Assembly (NCBI RefSeq): GCF_013402815.2
Contig: NZ_CP058601.1
Span: 1,736,001 to 1,800,000 of the forward strand
Reading direction: 5' to 3'
Length of the DNA: 64,000 nt
Origin: Natrinema halophilum
Lineage (GTDB): Archaea > Halobacteriota > Halobacteria > Halobacteriales > Natrialbaceae
The translations under genes and the position numbers were made by a program. The notes below the pieces were generated by a model. The model had not been told where the DNA came from, ran no database searches, and worked only from the letters and a program-made list of their open reading frames with translations. This document shows positions 53,221 through 62,944 of this stretch, in pieces; position 1 is the stretch's first letter, and every line of letters starts with the position of its first letter.

Positions 53221-53320
53221 ACCTACAGGCGACGGTGACGGTGCCATATGCTGGTGAGAACGAAACAAAAGTAGTCGGGGGTCGTTTCTGAGGCTGACGT
53301 GCTGAACGAGAGTGGGGGTT
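53221..53320 (+). pseudogene. Duplicated, degraded tail of the STT3-like gene
   Basis: The frame reads LQATVTVPYAGE, then after a frameshift VVVSEADVLNE, matching QATVTVPYAGEYTVG and MVVSEGDVLNGT at the end of the 50330-52870 protein. Stops and shifts show decay. It is a scar of a tandem or second STT3-like gene. The surrounding 53320-53640 shows no gene. Confidence 0.7.
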
Positions 53321-53643
53321 GCGCTCGAGGAGAGAGCATACTGCCAAGACAAAACTGGTACCAGAACGGCTCACTGATCTGTTCGGCGAACCGAATAGCT
53401 GCGTTTCCGTTCGAGGGCGGCGAAAACGCGGGATCGAAATCGAGGGAGGAAGCCGTCAATCGTGCCCGTCGACCGAGAATCGCTTTAGTTCTGTGTTCGT
53501 CGTCTGCGCGGTGGATTTCTATCTCAGCGAGGATCGTGTCGGGAACGAAACGCCGTACCTAGCGAAGGGCAGCGGCAAGACGGATCGGCGAGCCGCATCG
53601 GTGCTTGCAAGATACGCGAGCGCGGACGCGTCGGCGACGGGGC

Positions 53644-53949
53644 TCATTCGTCGAGGACGGCCGCGATGTCAGCGCTCAGACGATCGTCCGTTAACTGGCG
53701 CTTGAGCACGCGGAAATTCTGTGCGGTCTCGTCACCGACGATCGCTTTCGTTTGCTCGAAGTCAAGCCTGTCCACGTAGTACGCGTTCGCGATTGCTTGC
53801 CGGACGCGTTCTTCGTCACTCGCGTTCTCGAGATACTCGCGAAGCGCTTCGATGAGGATATCGGTCCGGTTTTTCTCCGCTGCGACCGCATCAGCCTGTT
53901 CGATCAGCCGTTCAAGGGCGCGGAAGTGGACCTGGGTACTCGAGTCCAT
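53644..53949 (-). CDS. Small antitoxin-like helical protein
   Basis: 101 residues from ATG 53949 (MDSSTQVHFRALERL); a longer frame upstream adds unlikely residues. TQVHFRALERLIEQADAVAAEKNRTDILIEALREYLE resembles ribbon-helix-helix/VapB-like DNA-binding folds, and the second half, DEERVRQAIANAYYVDRLDFEQTKAIVGDETAQNFRVLKRQL, resembles the UPF0175/DUF antitoxin type with a helix that follows a target. It is probably a transcription regulator or orphan antitoxin. No PIN or RelE toxin is evident next to it; 54007-54216 has no gene. Confidence 0.55.
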   Translation of the reverse strand: MDSSTQVHFRALERLIEQADAVAAEKNRTDILIEALREYLENASDEERVRQAIANAYYVDRLDFEQTKAIVGDETAQNFRVLKRQLTDDRLSADIAAVLDE

Positions 53950-54216
53950 ACGTACTCGATGGACACGTGGTTGCGTAAGCGTATGGCGTCCGTAGTAACA
54001 TCTCACCTGAGACGGTTCGTCGGTTGGCCACTCCGTGGACAGCCGTCGTCTTCGGACGAGATGGACCGATTGTCTCAGTCGTGGACTGCCGAGAACTGCA
54101 CGAGAGACGGACCAACGGCTACCGGTTAGGCAAACGACCGCTTCTGGGGTGGCGGTTCGGTGGTGGCCTGCGAGACGATGGCTCTCTCGAGGGGAAGTTC
54201 TGGGTGCTGTCCTCGG

Positions 54217-55251
54217 TCAGCCGCGGACGTCAGCTGTCTCCGGGGCCGACCGATCGGTTCCGCTCGTGTCGGTCGTGTTCCCCGGAGTCTCGGCATCCGA
54301 CGGGAGGATGAGCCGCCGTTCGGTGTATTCGAGGCCGTTCTTTCGTTGGGTTCGCTTGTGGACCGCCAGCCGGTGTTTGGAGAGGTCCAGGATCGCGTCG
54401 ATCGTTCGGGAGACGAGTTTCTTCGCGTAGGTCTCACTGGTCCCCGATTCCTGTCGGCGGATCCAGTGTTTCAGGTCACTCGCCTCGAGATATTCCGCGA
54501 CTTCCTTGCAACCCTGTTTCCAGGGATCGTCGCCCACGTTCGGGTCGGTTCGCGCCTGCCAGAGTTTTGCGGCGAGTCGCGTCGGAAGAGCGTTCGTGGT
54601 GGCCCGGCGCATATCCTCGTCCATGCGCGCGAGTTGCTGGATCGGTAGGAGGTCGCCGTGTGCGAGTGCGGTTGTTTCTGATCGGTCCAGTGGATCCGCC
54701 TGGTCGGGCAGACGGTAGTACGTCTGTCCATCCGTCTTGATAACCCGCTCGAGCGTGCCGTCGGGGACATCGATTTCGTGAACGTCGACGTTTGTTTCCC
54801 GGAGGTGCGCGCCCTTCTCGAGTTCGCGCGCCTGCAACTCCTCGAGACGTGCCTTGTTCGCACCCGTTCGGTTGCGGGTGGCCTCCGCAAGCGCCTCGAG
54901 GCGCTCGATCTGGGTTTCGTCCGTCTCGAGGCGGTCTTCGAGTTGGGAGTGGGTGGTGTCGATGTCGTCTACGGACTGCTCAATAGTGCCGGTCCGTGAC
55001 TCGAGCGTTTTAGTCTGGGACTCGAGCCCATCGGTCCGGGTCTCGAGATCATCGACGGAGTTCTCGAGTTCGTCCGCGTCGGCCTCGAGCGATTCGACAG
55101 TCTGCTCGAGTTCATCGATACGCACCGTAAGTCGATCGTTTTTCGCTCGGAGGGCCCGTAGCTCCTCGCAGAACACCTCGAGAAGGTCGTTTTCTAGCGT
55201 CCCGGTGTTCAGGGTCTCGAGTAACCGTTCCGCTTCGGTCGGCTCAGTCAT
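54217..55251 (-). CDS. Long coiled-coil protein of unknown function
   Basis: 344 residues. Residues 20-140 are a near-continuous coiled coil with heptad-like repeats (LEQTVESLEADADELENSVDDLETRT, LESQTKTLESRTGTIEQSV). The C-terminal 200 residues contain a compact domain with LPIQQLARMDEDMRRATTNALP, KLWQARTDPNVGDDPWKQGCKEVAEYLEA and TYAKKLVSRTIDAILDLSKHRLAVHK. There is no membrane segment or signal. ATG 55251 overlaps the upstream gene by 8 bp, so the pair is an operon. The combination suggests a DNA-bound or structural protein of an accessory element, but no family is recognised. Confidence 0.6.
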   Translation of the reverse strand: MTEPTEAERLLETLNTGTLENDLLEVFCEELRALRAKNDRLTVRIDELEQTVESLEADADELENSVDDLETRTDGLESQTKTLESRTGTIEQSVDDIDTTHSQLEDRLETDETQIERLEALAEATRNRTGANKARLEELQARELEKGAHLRETNVDVHEIDVPDGTLERVIKTDGQTYYRLPDQADPLDRSETTALAHGDLLPIQQLARMDEDMRRATTNALPTRLAAKLWQARTDPNVGDDPWKQGCKEVAEYLEASDLKHWIRRQESGTSETYAKKLVSRTIDAILDLSKHRLAVHKRTQRKNGLEYTERRLILPSDAETPGNTTDTSGTDRSAPETADVRG

Positions 55252-55633
55252 CGCTCTCCTCCACCTCGTCGGTCTGGGTTTCGTCGCTGTGTCCGCCATT
55301 GTCGCCCCACTGCACCTGCTCGAGGGCCACCTCGATCGATCCGGTGAGCGACTCGGTCCCATCCGTCGGGTCAGTCTCCCTCGGAGCCCGCCACTCCTCG
55401 GTCTCGAGAAGGTCGCATTCTAGCAACTCGAGTTCCGCCCAAAGCTCGCGACAGTGGCGTTTTGCTCTCAGTCTGGTCCTCGGCTCGAGCGTCTCGTCGT
55501 CTGTGATGGTCTCGAGAAGGTCGGTTATCTTGGTGTCGAGGTGCTCGAGAATCGGTCGGTAGTCGGTTATCTGGTGCTGTGATTCGTCTTTTCGGTCGGG
55601 GCTTTCATTACCCCGTGAATCGTCGTTTGACAT
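55244..55633 (-). CDS. Acidic hypothetical protein paired with the coiled-coil gene
   Basis: 129 residues, strongly acidic. The central helix-rich part (PILEHLDTKITDLLETITDDETLEPRTRLRAKRHCRELWAELELLECDLLETEEW) is flanked by charged disordered ends. There is no recognised family. It overlaps the start of the coiled-coil gene and may be its partner. The sequence just upstream (55651-55695) is a block duplicated at 56248-56290, suggesting a shared promoter region or former duplicate of this gene. Confidence 0.55.
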   Translation of the reverse strand: MSNDDSRGNESPDRKDESQHQITDYRPILEHLDTKITDLLETITDDETLEPRTRLRAKRHCRELWAELELLECDLLETEEWRAPRETDPTDGTESLTGSIEVALEQVQWGDNGGHSDETQTDEVEESDD

Positions 55634-55650
55634 GGCTTCCGTAGGGTTGT

Positions 55651-55697
55651 TACGGGAGCTTCTCGCGGACTGGTGGGGCTAACACCGGTCCGCCGTT
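55651..55697 (-). repeat. Upstream block, copy 1 of 2
   Basis: ttacgggagcttctcgcggactggtggggctaacaccggtccgc is about 80 percent identical by eye to 56248-56292. It sits directly upstream of the 55633 gene on its coding strand. Split as: ttacgggagcttctcg, then gactggtggggctaaca. Confidence 0.6.
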
Positions 55698-55866
55698 CTA
55701 CGACTTACCCCGTTAGAGAGTCGTGTATGCTTCCGTGTTCGATACAATGCTCTTGCATGACATAAATCCTGACTACGAATGTGGTTTTGTACTAACTACG
55801 TAAGTAGTTCTGTCTCCTGTGAATAGTACCGATTTTTCCGTCGTGATAGCGGGATATTGTGAATAG

Positions 55867-56127
55867 ATGGTAGAGCGGGTTCCATGGATGGCTCCTGTCG
55901 ACTACGAGATCATGCTCTTTTTCGACGAGCATCCAATCCAGGTCTCTCCACGGGTTCTCGCAGCAAACGTCGATTACGATCGACAGTATGTGAGCAAACG
56001 GTGCAGGACACTCTCCGACGCCGGATTACTGACAGCAGTCGAGACCGGTCTCTATCAGCTGACAGAAACCGGACAGGAATATCTCGAGGGGGAACTCGTT
56101 GTGAGCGAACTCGAAATTGAAGAGTAA
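55867..56127 (+). CDS. PhiH1-repressor-like winged-helix regulator
   Basis: 86 residues. APVDYEIMLFFDEHPIQVSPRVLAANVDYDRQYVSKRCRTLSDAGLLTAVETGLYQLTETGQEYLEGEL is a complete small winged helix: recognition helix in DRQYVSKRCRTL, beta wing at VETGLYQLTETG. This family is common beside haloarchaeal proviruses, plasmids and restriction or antitoxin genes. ATG 55867 is taken; the ATG six codons later is an alternative. It is divergent from the coiled-coil operon and may regulate it through the 233-bp shared intergenic region. Confidence 0.75.
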   Translation: MVERVPWMAPVDYEIMLFFDEHPIQVSPRVLAANVDYDRQYVSKRCRTLSDAGLLTAVETGLYQLTETGQEYLEGELVVSELEIEE

Positions 56128-56477
56128 CGTCGTTTGACCCCGTTTTAGAAGCCCGAAGGGCTCTGGGATAACTTTGTTCTGATGTATGTAGCCGGTCGGG
56201 ACTTCGTGACTGCGCATGCCAATATTGTACACGCTTTCACCGGGCAATTACGAGAGCTTTGCTCGGGCTGGTGGGGTTAACACTGGCCGCTATTTCAGGA
56301 TTTGCTAGCGACAATTTATACTGTTGCTTCTGGTTGATTTCCCAACGTCTTCTATATACTTACAGATAATCTTGTTTATACCACCATCCGATACAGTATA
56401 AACACTTAATTTAAAACAAGCCAAATTTATGTTCGTCAGTGGGACAACTACTTCGAATGTGACCCCGACCGGAGTGG
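56128..56477. other. Intergenic stretch containing the second copy of the upstream block
   Basis: Copy 2 of the block is at 56248-56292 (ttacgagagctttgctcg, then gctggtggggttaacactgg). On the minus strand it leads to an ATG at 56219 with a short frame that lacks family support, perhaps the vestige of a duplicated gene. Downstream is AT-rich. Confidence 0.5.
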
Positions 56478-56764
56478 ATGTCTCTGAAAGACGGCCTTAT
56501 TCTCGAATTTTTCGCGGAACATGACCTCGAACTGCCCGCAAAACCACTCTATCGGAATCTGAATCGACACGGTCACGAGATTGGGTATTCGACGGTTCGA
56601 CAACGACTTGGAGTGCTTGAGGAGCACAGGCTGATAAAAATGTCGACGAAGCAGGCTATTATCAGGTGAGTTCGAAAGGAGGCGCGTATCTCGATGGCGA
56701 ACTCGATGTGGGTGAGCCCGAGGCCACCGGTGAATCGCTAGACAACGGCGACTTCAGGCACTAG
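56478..56764 (+). pseudogene. Frameshifted winged-helix regulator
   Basis: MSLKDGLILEFFAEHDLELPAKPLY and GHEIGYSTVRQRLGVLEEHRLIK form a complete helix-turn-helix, then the frame shifts near 56640. The other frame continues VDEAGYYQVSSKGGAYLDGELDVGEPEA to a TAG at 56762. Joined, it is a full-length haloarchaeal winged-helix protein related to the one at 55867. One indel separates it from function; a sequencing error is the alternative. Confidence 0.75.
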
Positions 56765-56841
56765 ACACATAGTCCGATCCGCAACTCTGGTCAATTTCGG
56801 CTACAACTTCCAGCGAACACAAGCTGGCGAAGCAATTGAAT

Positions 56842-57135
56842 TCAATCGCAGGCTGCTAATGCGGCGTAACTCAACATCCTATGTCGATTCACCACTGCCT
56901 TCCTGTCAAACGCATTCACTAGCGACGAGTGATCAGGGAGACTGGTCTTCTCGAGGTTGCTCTCCGTCAACATTTGTGGCACCTCGCTCAAGAAATCGAG
57001 TGCTTCGCAGTAGGACTTCGCCAAGTAAATCCGCAGACAATGCAGCGAAACGACCGCGTAGTTGGTGAATCCGCGGCCGCCCTGCAGGGCGGCGGATTCG
57101 CCTCGGACACCAGCAGCACTTTTAGCCAACGTCAC
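56842..57135 (-). mobile_element. Transposase N-terminal fragment (IS5-like ISH element)
   Basis: The minus-strand frame reads GGRGFTNYAVVSLHCLRIYL, then SYCEALDFLSEVPQML, EKTSLPDHSSLVNAFDRK, which is the N-terminal region of haloarchaeal IS5-family transposases. The catalytic part is missing and the remaining sequence up to 57300 shows no continuous frame. It is the scar of an insertion sequence that separates the accessory zone from the GDP-sugar block. Confidence 0.75.
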
Positions 57136-57343
57136 TACTTTCTCCGTGAAGTGGTATTTTTTTGATATTGGATATCAAGTGCTTCCCGCTTCAACTGCAT
57201 CGTTCTAGCGATCGAAGTCCACGCAGTCATGCGATTCACCAGAGCCTGAATCACACCATGTCCGGCGATTCACCACGGCTAATTCGAGTTTAATGTGAGT
57301 TCGGACCTGTCATCAGCCGAATGAGATAATCTACTTCGGGATG

Positions 57344-57808
57344 TCAGCGGGGTAGGCTGTGCCGGTCGAAGTACTCTCGGACGTAATCGTGATACGAGTC
57401 GGTCGCTTCCGTGACGAACCTTGCGTCCGAGTGTTGGTCATCTAAGTCGATTTCTTTATTGGGATACTGTGGTCGAACAAGGAACACGATGTTCACCGTG
57501 TGTCGACTCGGCGCACCAGTTGCATCGCTCGTATCCCAGAAGTGTTCGTGGACGCCGAGTTGTTCGATGATGTCAATCTCGAGTTGAAGTTCCTCGCGAG
57601 CGACCCGGTGACCCGCTTCCCTCAACGACTCTCCTTTATAAAGTCGGCTGCCTGGCCAGAACCACTCCCCTTTGGCCGGTTCGATTGCTCGTTTCACTAG
57701 AAGGATACCCTGGTCTGTGGAGACAACCACTTCCACACAAACCTGGGGCATAGTCTCGAGGAAGGTACAGAACGTGTTGTCCGGGACGTACTCGTCGTGG
57801 ATTTCCAT
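57344..57808 (-). CDS. Nudix hydrolase, GDP-mannose mannosyl hydrolase-like
   Basis: 154 residues. VCVEVVVSTDQGILLVKRAIEPAKGEWFWPGSRLYKGESLREAGHRVAREELQLEID spans the Nudix box, in which the pattern departs from REUxEExGU (RVAREELQL), as it does in Gmm-type enzymes. WFWPGSRLYKGES matches Gmm (the GGR/GGRI region). Such enzymes hydrolyse GDP-mannose or related GDP sugars and are often found with gmd and fcl, as here (gmd begins 250 bp away, divergent). It may balance the GDP-mannose pool or clear unwanted GDP-sugars. Confidence 0.78.
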   Translation of the reverse strand: MEIHDEYVPDNTFCTFLETMPQVCVEVVVSTDQGILLVKRAIEPAKGEWFWPGSRLYKGESLREAGHRVAREELQLEIDIIEQLGVHEHFWDTSDATGAPSRHTVNIVFLVRPQYPNKEIDLDDQHSDARFVTEATDSYHDYVREYFDRHSLPR

Positions 57809-58057
57809 CTCAAATTCCTACAGAGCCGGCGTATTTGGTTGTTTGGAACCGCTGATTATCGCAGAGTTCTCGCTGTTGTATACACTTCTGAGACTATGGT
57901 CCGTTGAATTCACTTCTGGTAGATGAAATAAATCTGTATTTACCAGATAATATAAATTTTGCTGCTATTGTACCTCACTCAGAGTTAACTTTGGCGATCC
58001 ATTCTCGCTTCGGACCGAACAATAAATAAGCTAGTAAACAACACGGGAACGTATTCA

Positions 58058-59119
58058 ATGGATCTCAAAGAGCGGTTTCATGGAAGACCGGTTTTTGTCA
58101 CTGGCGCAGACGGCTTCGTCGGGTCTCATTTGACGGAAAGACTTGTGGAGTACGACGCGAATGTCCACGTTTTCGTTCGAGCGACCTCCAGCGGCGAACT
58201 ACGAAACATACGGCACCTTCAGGATAAGGTGACAGTTCATCGTGGTGATCTGCGAGACAAACACTCCGTAATGGAGGCGCTGCGCACACTTCAGGGTCAT
58301 TCAGATATCATTATCTTTCACCTTGCTGCGCAAGCCCACGTCGGCGAATCTTGGGAACGGCCTTACGAAACAATCGATACAAACGTAACAGGAACGCTCA
58401 ACCTCCTACAGTCCGTCGTCGACCTTGACCTTGATCTCTACAAGTTTGATACAGCAGGTACCTCCGAAGAGTACGGAAACGTCGACCGACAGATGCAGGA
58501 CAAGCACGAGTACGACGATGACGGACGAGTCCTTTTGAGCGAGCGTTCACCGGTGAATCCAACTTCAGTCTATGCGACGTCGAAGCTCGCAGCCGACTTC
58601 CTTACGATGAACTACCATGATGCGTACGGGTTGCCGGGCGTGACCACAAGGATGTTCAACAACTACGGTCCGCGTCAGAATCCACGGTATATCACGGGGA
58701 CTATCGTCACCCAAGCTCTGGAGCGCGATGTTGTTGAACTCGGGAACCTCAGGCCGAAGCGAGATATGTGCTTCGTCGAAGACGGCATTCGAGGACATAT
58801 GCACGTCGCCCTCGAGGGGAACGCTGGCGAAGAATACGTCTACGGCTACGGCGAGAACGTCTCGATGCGGAACTGGACCGAATTGCTTCTTGAAGTCGGA
58901 CGAGAAGAGGACTATTGGGACGAACCCGAAATCATCCAGCGTGACGAACGGTACCGCCCCGGCGACAGTGACGTCGAAGAGTTGCTGGTTGGTTACGAGA
59001 AGCTCAACGAGAAGACCGGCTGGAAGCCCGAAGTGAGTTGGCGGGAAGGGGCCCGCCGAACCATTGAGTGGTACGCGGGGAATACCGAGAAGTGGATGGG
59101 GCGGGTCGATTGGCGATGA
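58058..59119 (+). CDS. GDP-mannose 4,6-dehydratase-like SDR
   Basis: 353 residues. [23 protein letters not shown] is the Rossmann loop. [45 protein letters not shown] and [26 protein letters not shown] give a Thr/Glu/Tyr-x3-Lys site; [23 protein letters not shown] is typical of NDP-sugar 4,6-dehydratases. It may make GDP-4-keto-6-deoxymannose, although CDP- or TDP-sugar dehydratase activity cannot be excluded. TGA overlaps the next ATG, coupling it to the GDP-fucose synthase-like gene. An AT-rich 249-bp region upstream carries its promoter. Confidence 0.8.
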   Translation: MDLKERFHGRPVFVTGADGFVGSHLTERLVEYDANVHVFVRATSSGELRNIRHLQDKVTVHRGDLRDKHSVMEALRTLQGHSDIIIFHLAAQAHVGESWERPYETIDTNVTGTLNLLQSVVDLDLDLYKFDTAGTSEEYGNVDRQMQDKHEYDDDGRVLLSERSPVNPTSVYATSKLAADFLTMNYHDAYGLPGVTTRMFNNYGPRQNPRYITGTIVTQALERDVVELGNLRPKRDMCFVEDGIRGHMHVALEGNAGEEYVYGYGENVSMRNWTELLLEVGREEDYWDEPEIIQRDERYRPGDSDVEELLVGYEKLNEKTGWKPEVSWREGARRTIEWYAGNTEKWMGRVDWR

Positions 59120-60087
59120 CGAACTGGCACCATGGAACCGCCGAGTATTGGAACGGGAAATCAGTGATGGTTACGGGCGGAGCTGGCTTCCTCGGTAGCC
59201 ACCTAGTTGAGGAACTTCGGCGCCGCTCAGGCGACGTAGACGTTTTCGTCCCGCGTAGCGATGACTACGACCTCCGCGAGAAGAACGAGATACAGCAAGC
59301 TTTGGCCGACTCGAACCCCGACGTGGTTTTGCACCTCGCCGCGACTGTCGGCGGAATCGGTGCGAACCGGGACAACCCGGGGAAGTACTTCTACGAGAAC
59401 GCGATAATGGGAATCGAGTTGTTGGAGCAGGCGCACCAGCATGGCGTCGACAAGTTCACCATTTTGGGAACGATCTGCTCGTATCCGAAGCACACGCCGG
59501 TCCCGTTCAGTGAGAAAGACCTATTCAACGGGTATCCGGAAGAGACGAACGCTCCGTATGGTATCGCCAAGAAGGCGTTGCTGACGCAGTCGCGTGCGTA
59601 CCGGAAACAGTACGGATTCAACAGCATCTACCTGATGCCAGTCAATCTCTACGGTCCCCGGGACGATTTCAACCTCGAAACCTCACACGTGATTCCGGCG
59701 ATCGTTCGAAAGTGCGTCGAGGCACGGGAATCCGGTGCTAACGCCATCACGGCGTGGGGTACCGGAGAACCAACGAGGGAATTCCTCTACGTCGAGGACG
59801 CCGCCGACGGAATTCTCACGGCGACAGAGCGGTACGACGAGTCCGATCCGGTTAATTTGGGATGTGGAAACGAATTGTCTATTCGAGCACTTATCGAGCA
59901 GGTCATGGATCTGACTGGCTTCGAAGGAGACATCGAGTGGGATACGTCGAAACCGGACGGCCAGCCTAGGCGGCGGCTGGATACTTCTCGGGCGAAAGAA
60001 CGATTTGACTGGGTGGCCTCAACCGATTTCGAGACTGGACTTAGGCGCACAATCGACTGGTACGAGGAGCACAAAGATGAGCTATAA
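59116..60087 (+). CDS. GDP-L-fucose synthase-like epimerase/reductase
   Basis: 323 residues from ATG 59116, overlapping the upstream stop. [59 protein letters not shown] and [52 protein letters not shown] are diagnostic of the Fcl/WcaG family, with the Cys of GTICSYP and the Tyr-x3-Lys. It should epimerise and reduce the GDP-4-keto-6-deoxy sugar from the preceding dehydratase to GDP-L-fucose or a related 6-deoxy sugar. The pair with the Nudix gene recreates the bacterial gmd-fcl-gmm set. Confidence 0.88.
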   Translation: MTNWHHGTAEYWNGKSVMVTGGAGFLGSHLVEELRRRSGDVDVFVPRSDDYDLREKNEIQQALADSNPDVVLHLAATVGGIGANRDNPGKYFYENAIMGIELLEQAHQHGVDKFTILGTICSYPKHTPVPFSEKDLFNGYPEETNAPYGIAKKALLTQSRAYRKQYGFNSIYLMPVNLYGPRDDFNLETSHVIPAIVRKCVEARESGANAITAWGTGEPTREFLYVEDAADGILTATERYDESDPVNLGCGNELSIRALIEQVMDLTGFEGDIEWDTSKPDGQPRRRLDTSRAKERFDWVASTDFETGLRRTIDWYEEHKDEL

Positions 60088-60147
60088 CCCGTTTCAGATA
60101 GGGTTTCAACCTGACTATCCGAATCAACGATGTCTGATGCGAATCGA

Positions 60148-61761
60148 TTAGAGCTCGATCTTATCGAAGTCTAAGAGATGCTGATGGTCGTCTTCAACGA
60201 ACTTCTCGATCTTCGCCCGCAGTGCTGAATCGTCTACCGACGTCTCCGACAACAGACGTGCTGCGCGCTGCCAGATCTTGTCGACATCGTCTACCTCTGT
60301 CTTTGATATTTCGGGAATGTACTCACTGGGGACACGCATCAGTACAAAGAGCAGGTACGCCATGACGTTGGCGCGCTCCACTTGTCGTTCGGTGAGCGGC
60401 GGGAGGTCTCCAATGGTGTCGAGCAAGTCGAAGTACGCTTGCTTGGAATCCGGTTCATGTGCGAACCCGAACCCGGAGTAGTGACAGTCGCTCGCGACGA
60501 TTGCCGGCGTACCGAGTGCAGGGAACTCGATACCTGCGGAGCCGCGAACGGTGAGAACGACGTCGGCGATTTCGTGGACGGCAGTTGTACTGACGTCGTC
60601 AGGCATGATTCGAACCGTGTGATTGTCGAAACCTGCGACCGCTTGGTCGAACTCGCCGTCGACCGTGTGTTTGCAGTCGAAGCGATCCGAGCCGGGATGG
60701 GGTTTGAGTATCCAGTTCGTGCTCGAGTCAGTGCGGACATGTTGGAGCGTCTCGCGCACCCAGGTGACGTAGTCACGGAACAACGACCCACGGAAGTGAG
60801 CGGCGTCAAGGAAGACGTGGGTCATGAGGACAGCAATCGGTTTTTCGGGATTGAGGTCGAGTTCGTCCACGAGCGTCTCGCGATCGATTATCGACTTGTC
60901 GTTCGAGTACGCTTTCGAGACGATGACATCGTCGTCATCGCCCGAGAGCCGGTCGTCGAAGTACGCACGACTCCGTTCGACTCCTTGTTCTCGGTGTTCG
61001 GTCCAGACACGTTCGAACGCTGCATCCGACGGACGGTTCGCTTGATTGTAGGTCTCGCTGATGTCGGTGAACCGCCGGATTGTGAAGCGCTTGGGTCCGA
61101 AGATGCGCTCGAAGACGTCGAGGTCCTCGTTGAGTGCAAGTCGGAGCAAGACACCTGACTTCGCGTATGACGCTTGGGCACCGATGACGGCCCGGATTTC
61201 GTTGTTCGAAAGCAGTCGGTCGTAATACCGCTCGTAGAGAACGGTGTCGAAGATGACTGGAAGAACGCTCTGAGACAGCGACTCTATTGTCCCGACATTG
61301 TGCTTCTTGAGGTATGTATTGTATATGAGGTCACCGATAAGGATGCCGTCGTATGTGACGTCAACGAGGTCCGCGATGGAGTCGACGGATGCGTAGATAC
61401 GGCGGCTATCAGCGAGTGCGCAAGCGACCAGCGACGGTGACCGGAGACGACCGGCTATTGAGTACGTATTGGCGGATTCGTACGACTGGCAGATGTGACT
61501 AATGTCGCGGTCGTAGCGACGAAAGAGGAACGAAAGGTTGAGGTCCTTTGCTTCGGCGAGGTGCTTTCCTGCAACGGTGCCGGACAGCACGTACCCAGGG
61601 TGGTGCAAGGTGACGTCGGTCAGGAGTTCACCAGTCGATGCGCCGGCGTCAGTCCGACTCCAACTCTGGCGGTTCGCCTGGGCAAACGCTTGCGCTGACT
61701 TGGACAGTGTGACTACGTCGACAGCCCGACGAGGGAGGTCAGAGAGTGAGGAGACGTTCAT
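60148..61761 (-). CDS. Capsule-type glycosyltransferase (Kps/CDP-glycerol-like GT-B)
   Basis: 537 residues. The N-terminal half has no recognised motifs except RRYDRDISHICQSYESANTYSI. The C-terminal half reads PIAVLMTHVFLDAAHFRGSLFRDYVTWVRETLQHV, NWILKPHPGSDRF and VLTVRGSAGIEFPALGTPAIVASDCHYSGFGF, the donor-binding pattern of capsule polysaccharide synthases (KpsC/S-like) and CDP-glycerol transferases. It may polymerise or cap a surface polysaccharide. No signal or membrane segment. It converges with the fcl gene and is divergent from the relic cluster beyond 61891. Confidence 0.75.
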   Translation of the reverse strand: MNVSSLSDLPRRAVDVVTLSKSAQAFAQANRQSWSRTDAGASTGELLTDVTLHHPGYVLSGTVAGKHLAEAKDLNLSFLFRRYDRDISHICQSYESANTYSIAGRLRSPSLVACALADSRRIYASVDSIADLVDVTYDGILIGDLIYNTYLKKHNVGTIESLSQSVLPVIFDTVLYERYYDRLLSNNEIRAVIGAQASYAKSGVLLRLALNEDLDVFERIFGPKRFTIRRFTDISETYNQANRPSDAAFERVWTEHREQGVERSRAYFDDRLSGDDDDVIVSKAYSNDKSIIDRETLVDELDLNPEKPIAVLMTHVFLDAAHFRGSLFRDYVTWVRETLQHVRTDSSTNWILKPHPGSDRFDCKHTVDGEFDQAVAGFDNHTVRIMPDDVSTTAVHEIADVVLTVRGSAGIEFPALGTPAIVASDCHYSGFGFAHEPDSKQAYFDLLDTIGDLPPLTERQVERANVMAYLLFVLMRVPSEYIPEISKTEVDDVDKIWQRAARLLSETSVDDSALRAKIEKFVEDDHQHLLDFDKIEL

Positions 61762-61890
61762 TGTTACGTGAATTCGAAGATATCGGTAGATAGTGCTGTA
61801 GGGCGAATCTTATCAGTTTCGAAAGACAGGTACTTTGGCGACGGGACCAGTCGATGGCGAACGGATTGTACCCGCGAATGTGAATCGCCC

Positions 61891-62569
61891 GTGAAAGTCA
61901 ACTATAGTTAGAATTCAAGCCCGCATAGGTTCGACTCGGCTTCCGGGGAATGCCCCGTGCCACTGAGAGAGGACCGAATCCCCGATTGGATCGTCTGGCG
62001 AGTGAGTACAACGTGGTGGTTTCCGTGGGATACGATCACAACCTTCCCGAATCCATCCCCTCGGTTCGGTCAGAAGGCCGCCTAAGATACATCTGCCGTG
62101 CCTACCAGACAACCGGGGGGAGCCCCCGATCTAATGGAGCATCATCGAAGAACGCCGATAGAGGTGACGTTACACTACATGGATGAATTGTTCGATACCG
62201 GCACATCTCATAGCAGTGCGTCGAGACCGAGTGCTGCGGTTCGAGAAAGGGACTCTACAGGCGACTAAAAGACCTACAGTTCGGCCAGTTCATCGACGTT
62301 TGGCCTGATGTCGATGAGGGATAGTGTCGATGGAACTTCAGCTGAAGGACGAAGGGGCTTACCATATGACTGAGGATTTTTTCGATCTCTGTGAACTCGG
62401 TATCGACAAGACAGTGGCCGTCCACGTATTCTTGAATCGACTGCATGCACTCTCATTTCCGCCGTTCGACAACAACGGAATCGAGGAGGGGGGAGAGACC
62501 TACTCCGTCAACATCTGGAAGGAAACGACTGACGTCGCTCCGGAAGGCAGGCACCTCTTGTCGTACTGA
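61891..62569 (+). pseudogene. Relic of pseF fused by deletion to a decayed formyltransferase
   Basis: From GTG 61891 the sequence follows the first 20 codons of the intact pseF (in shifted frame IVRIQARIGSTRLPGN), then jumps to sequence like the middle of the intact formyltransferase: EYNVVVSVGYDHNLPESI, VTLHYMDE..FDTG, and near the end FLNRLHALSFPPFDNNGIEE. The intact order pseF, FAH, pseG, formyltransferase is reduced to its two ends, with several frameshifts. It is a degenerate duplicate of the locus at 32855-35901. Confidence 0.85.
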
Positions 62570-62944
62570 CGGCGTGAAGTACCGCGGGAATAATCCATAA
62601 GACATCATCACTTAGACCGCACGTCCCAAAACGGGGCATGTGGTTGCAGTTGAATTTAATTCTCCGTGGAATCCTCGAATGGGTTTCCTGGAATTTACAT
62701 CCGAACACCCGCAGAGTGTGTATGATTGTCGGCAGATCCGCCCTGTCCGACAGTACCAATCTCACAACGCCGTTGACGTAGATTTTGAGAAATGCCGCAG
62801 TTCCAACCGAACGACCGCTTCACGTTACGGTCTGTGATGCCTATGACGGCCGTTACTAGTTTGGACGAAAACATGATTTGATGACTCTTTAGAGGGGGGT
62901 TCACCTTCCGAAGTAAAGTCCGGAGGCAATCGCCCTGCTCCACC
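62570..62944. other. Stretch without a recognised gene between relics
   Basis: A plus-strand phrase NLHPNTRRVCMIVGRSALSD can be read near 62690 and looks coding-like, but I cannot place it. In the intact locus this place holds pseI, which is missing here. Confidence 0.35.
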
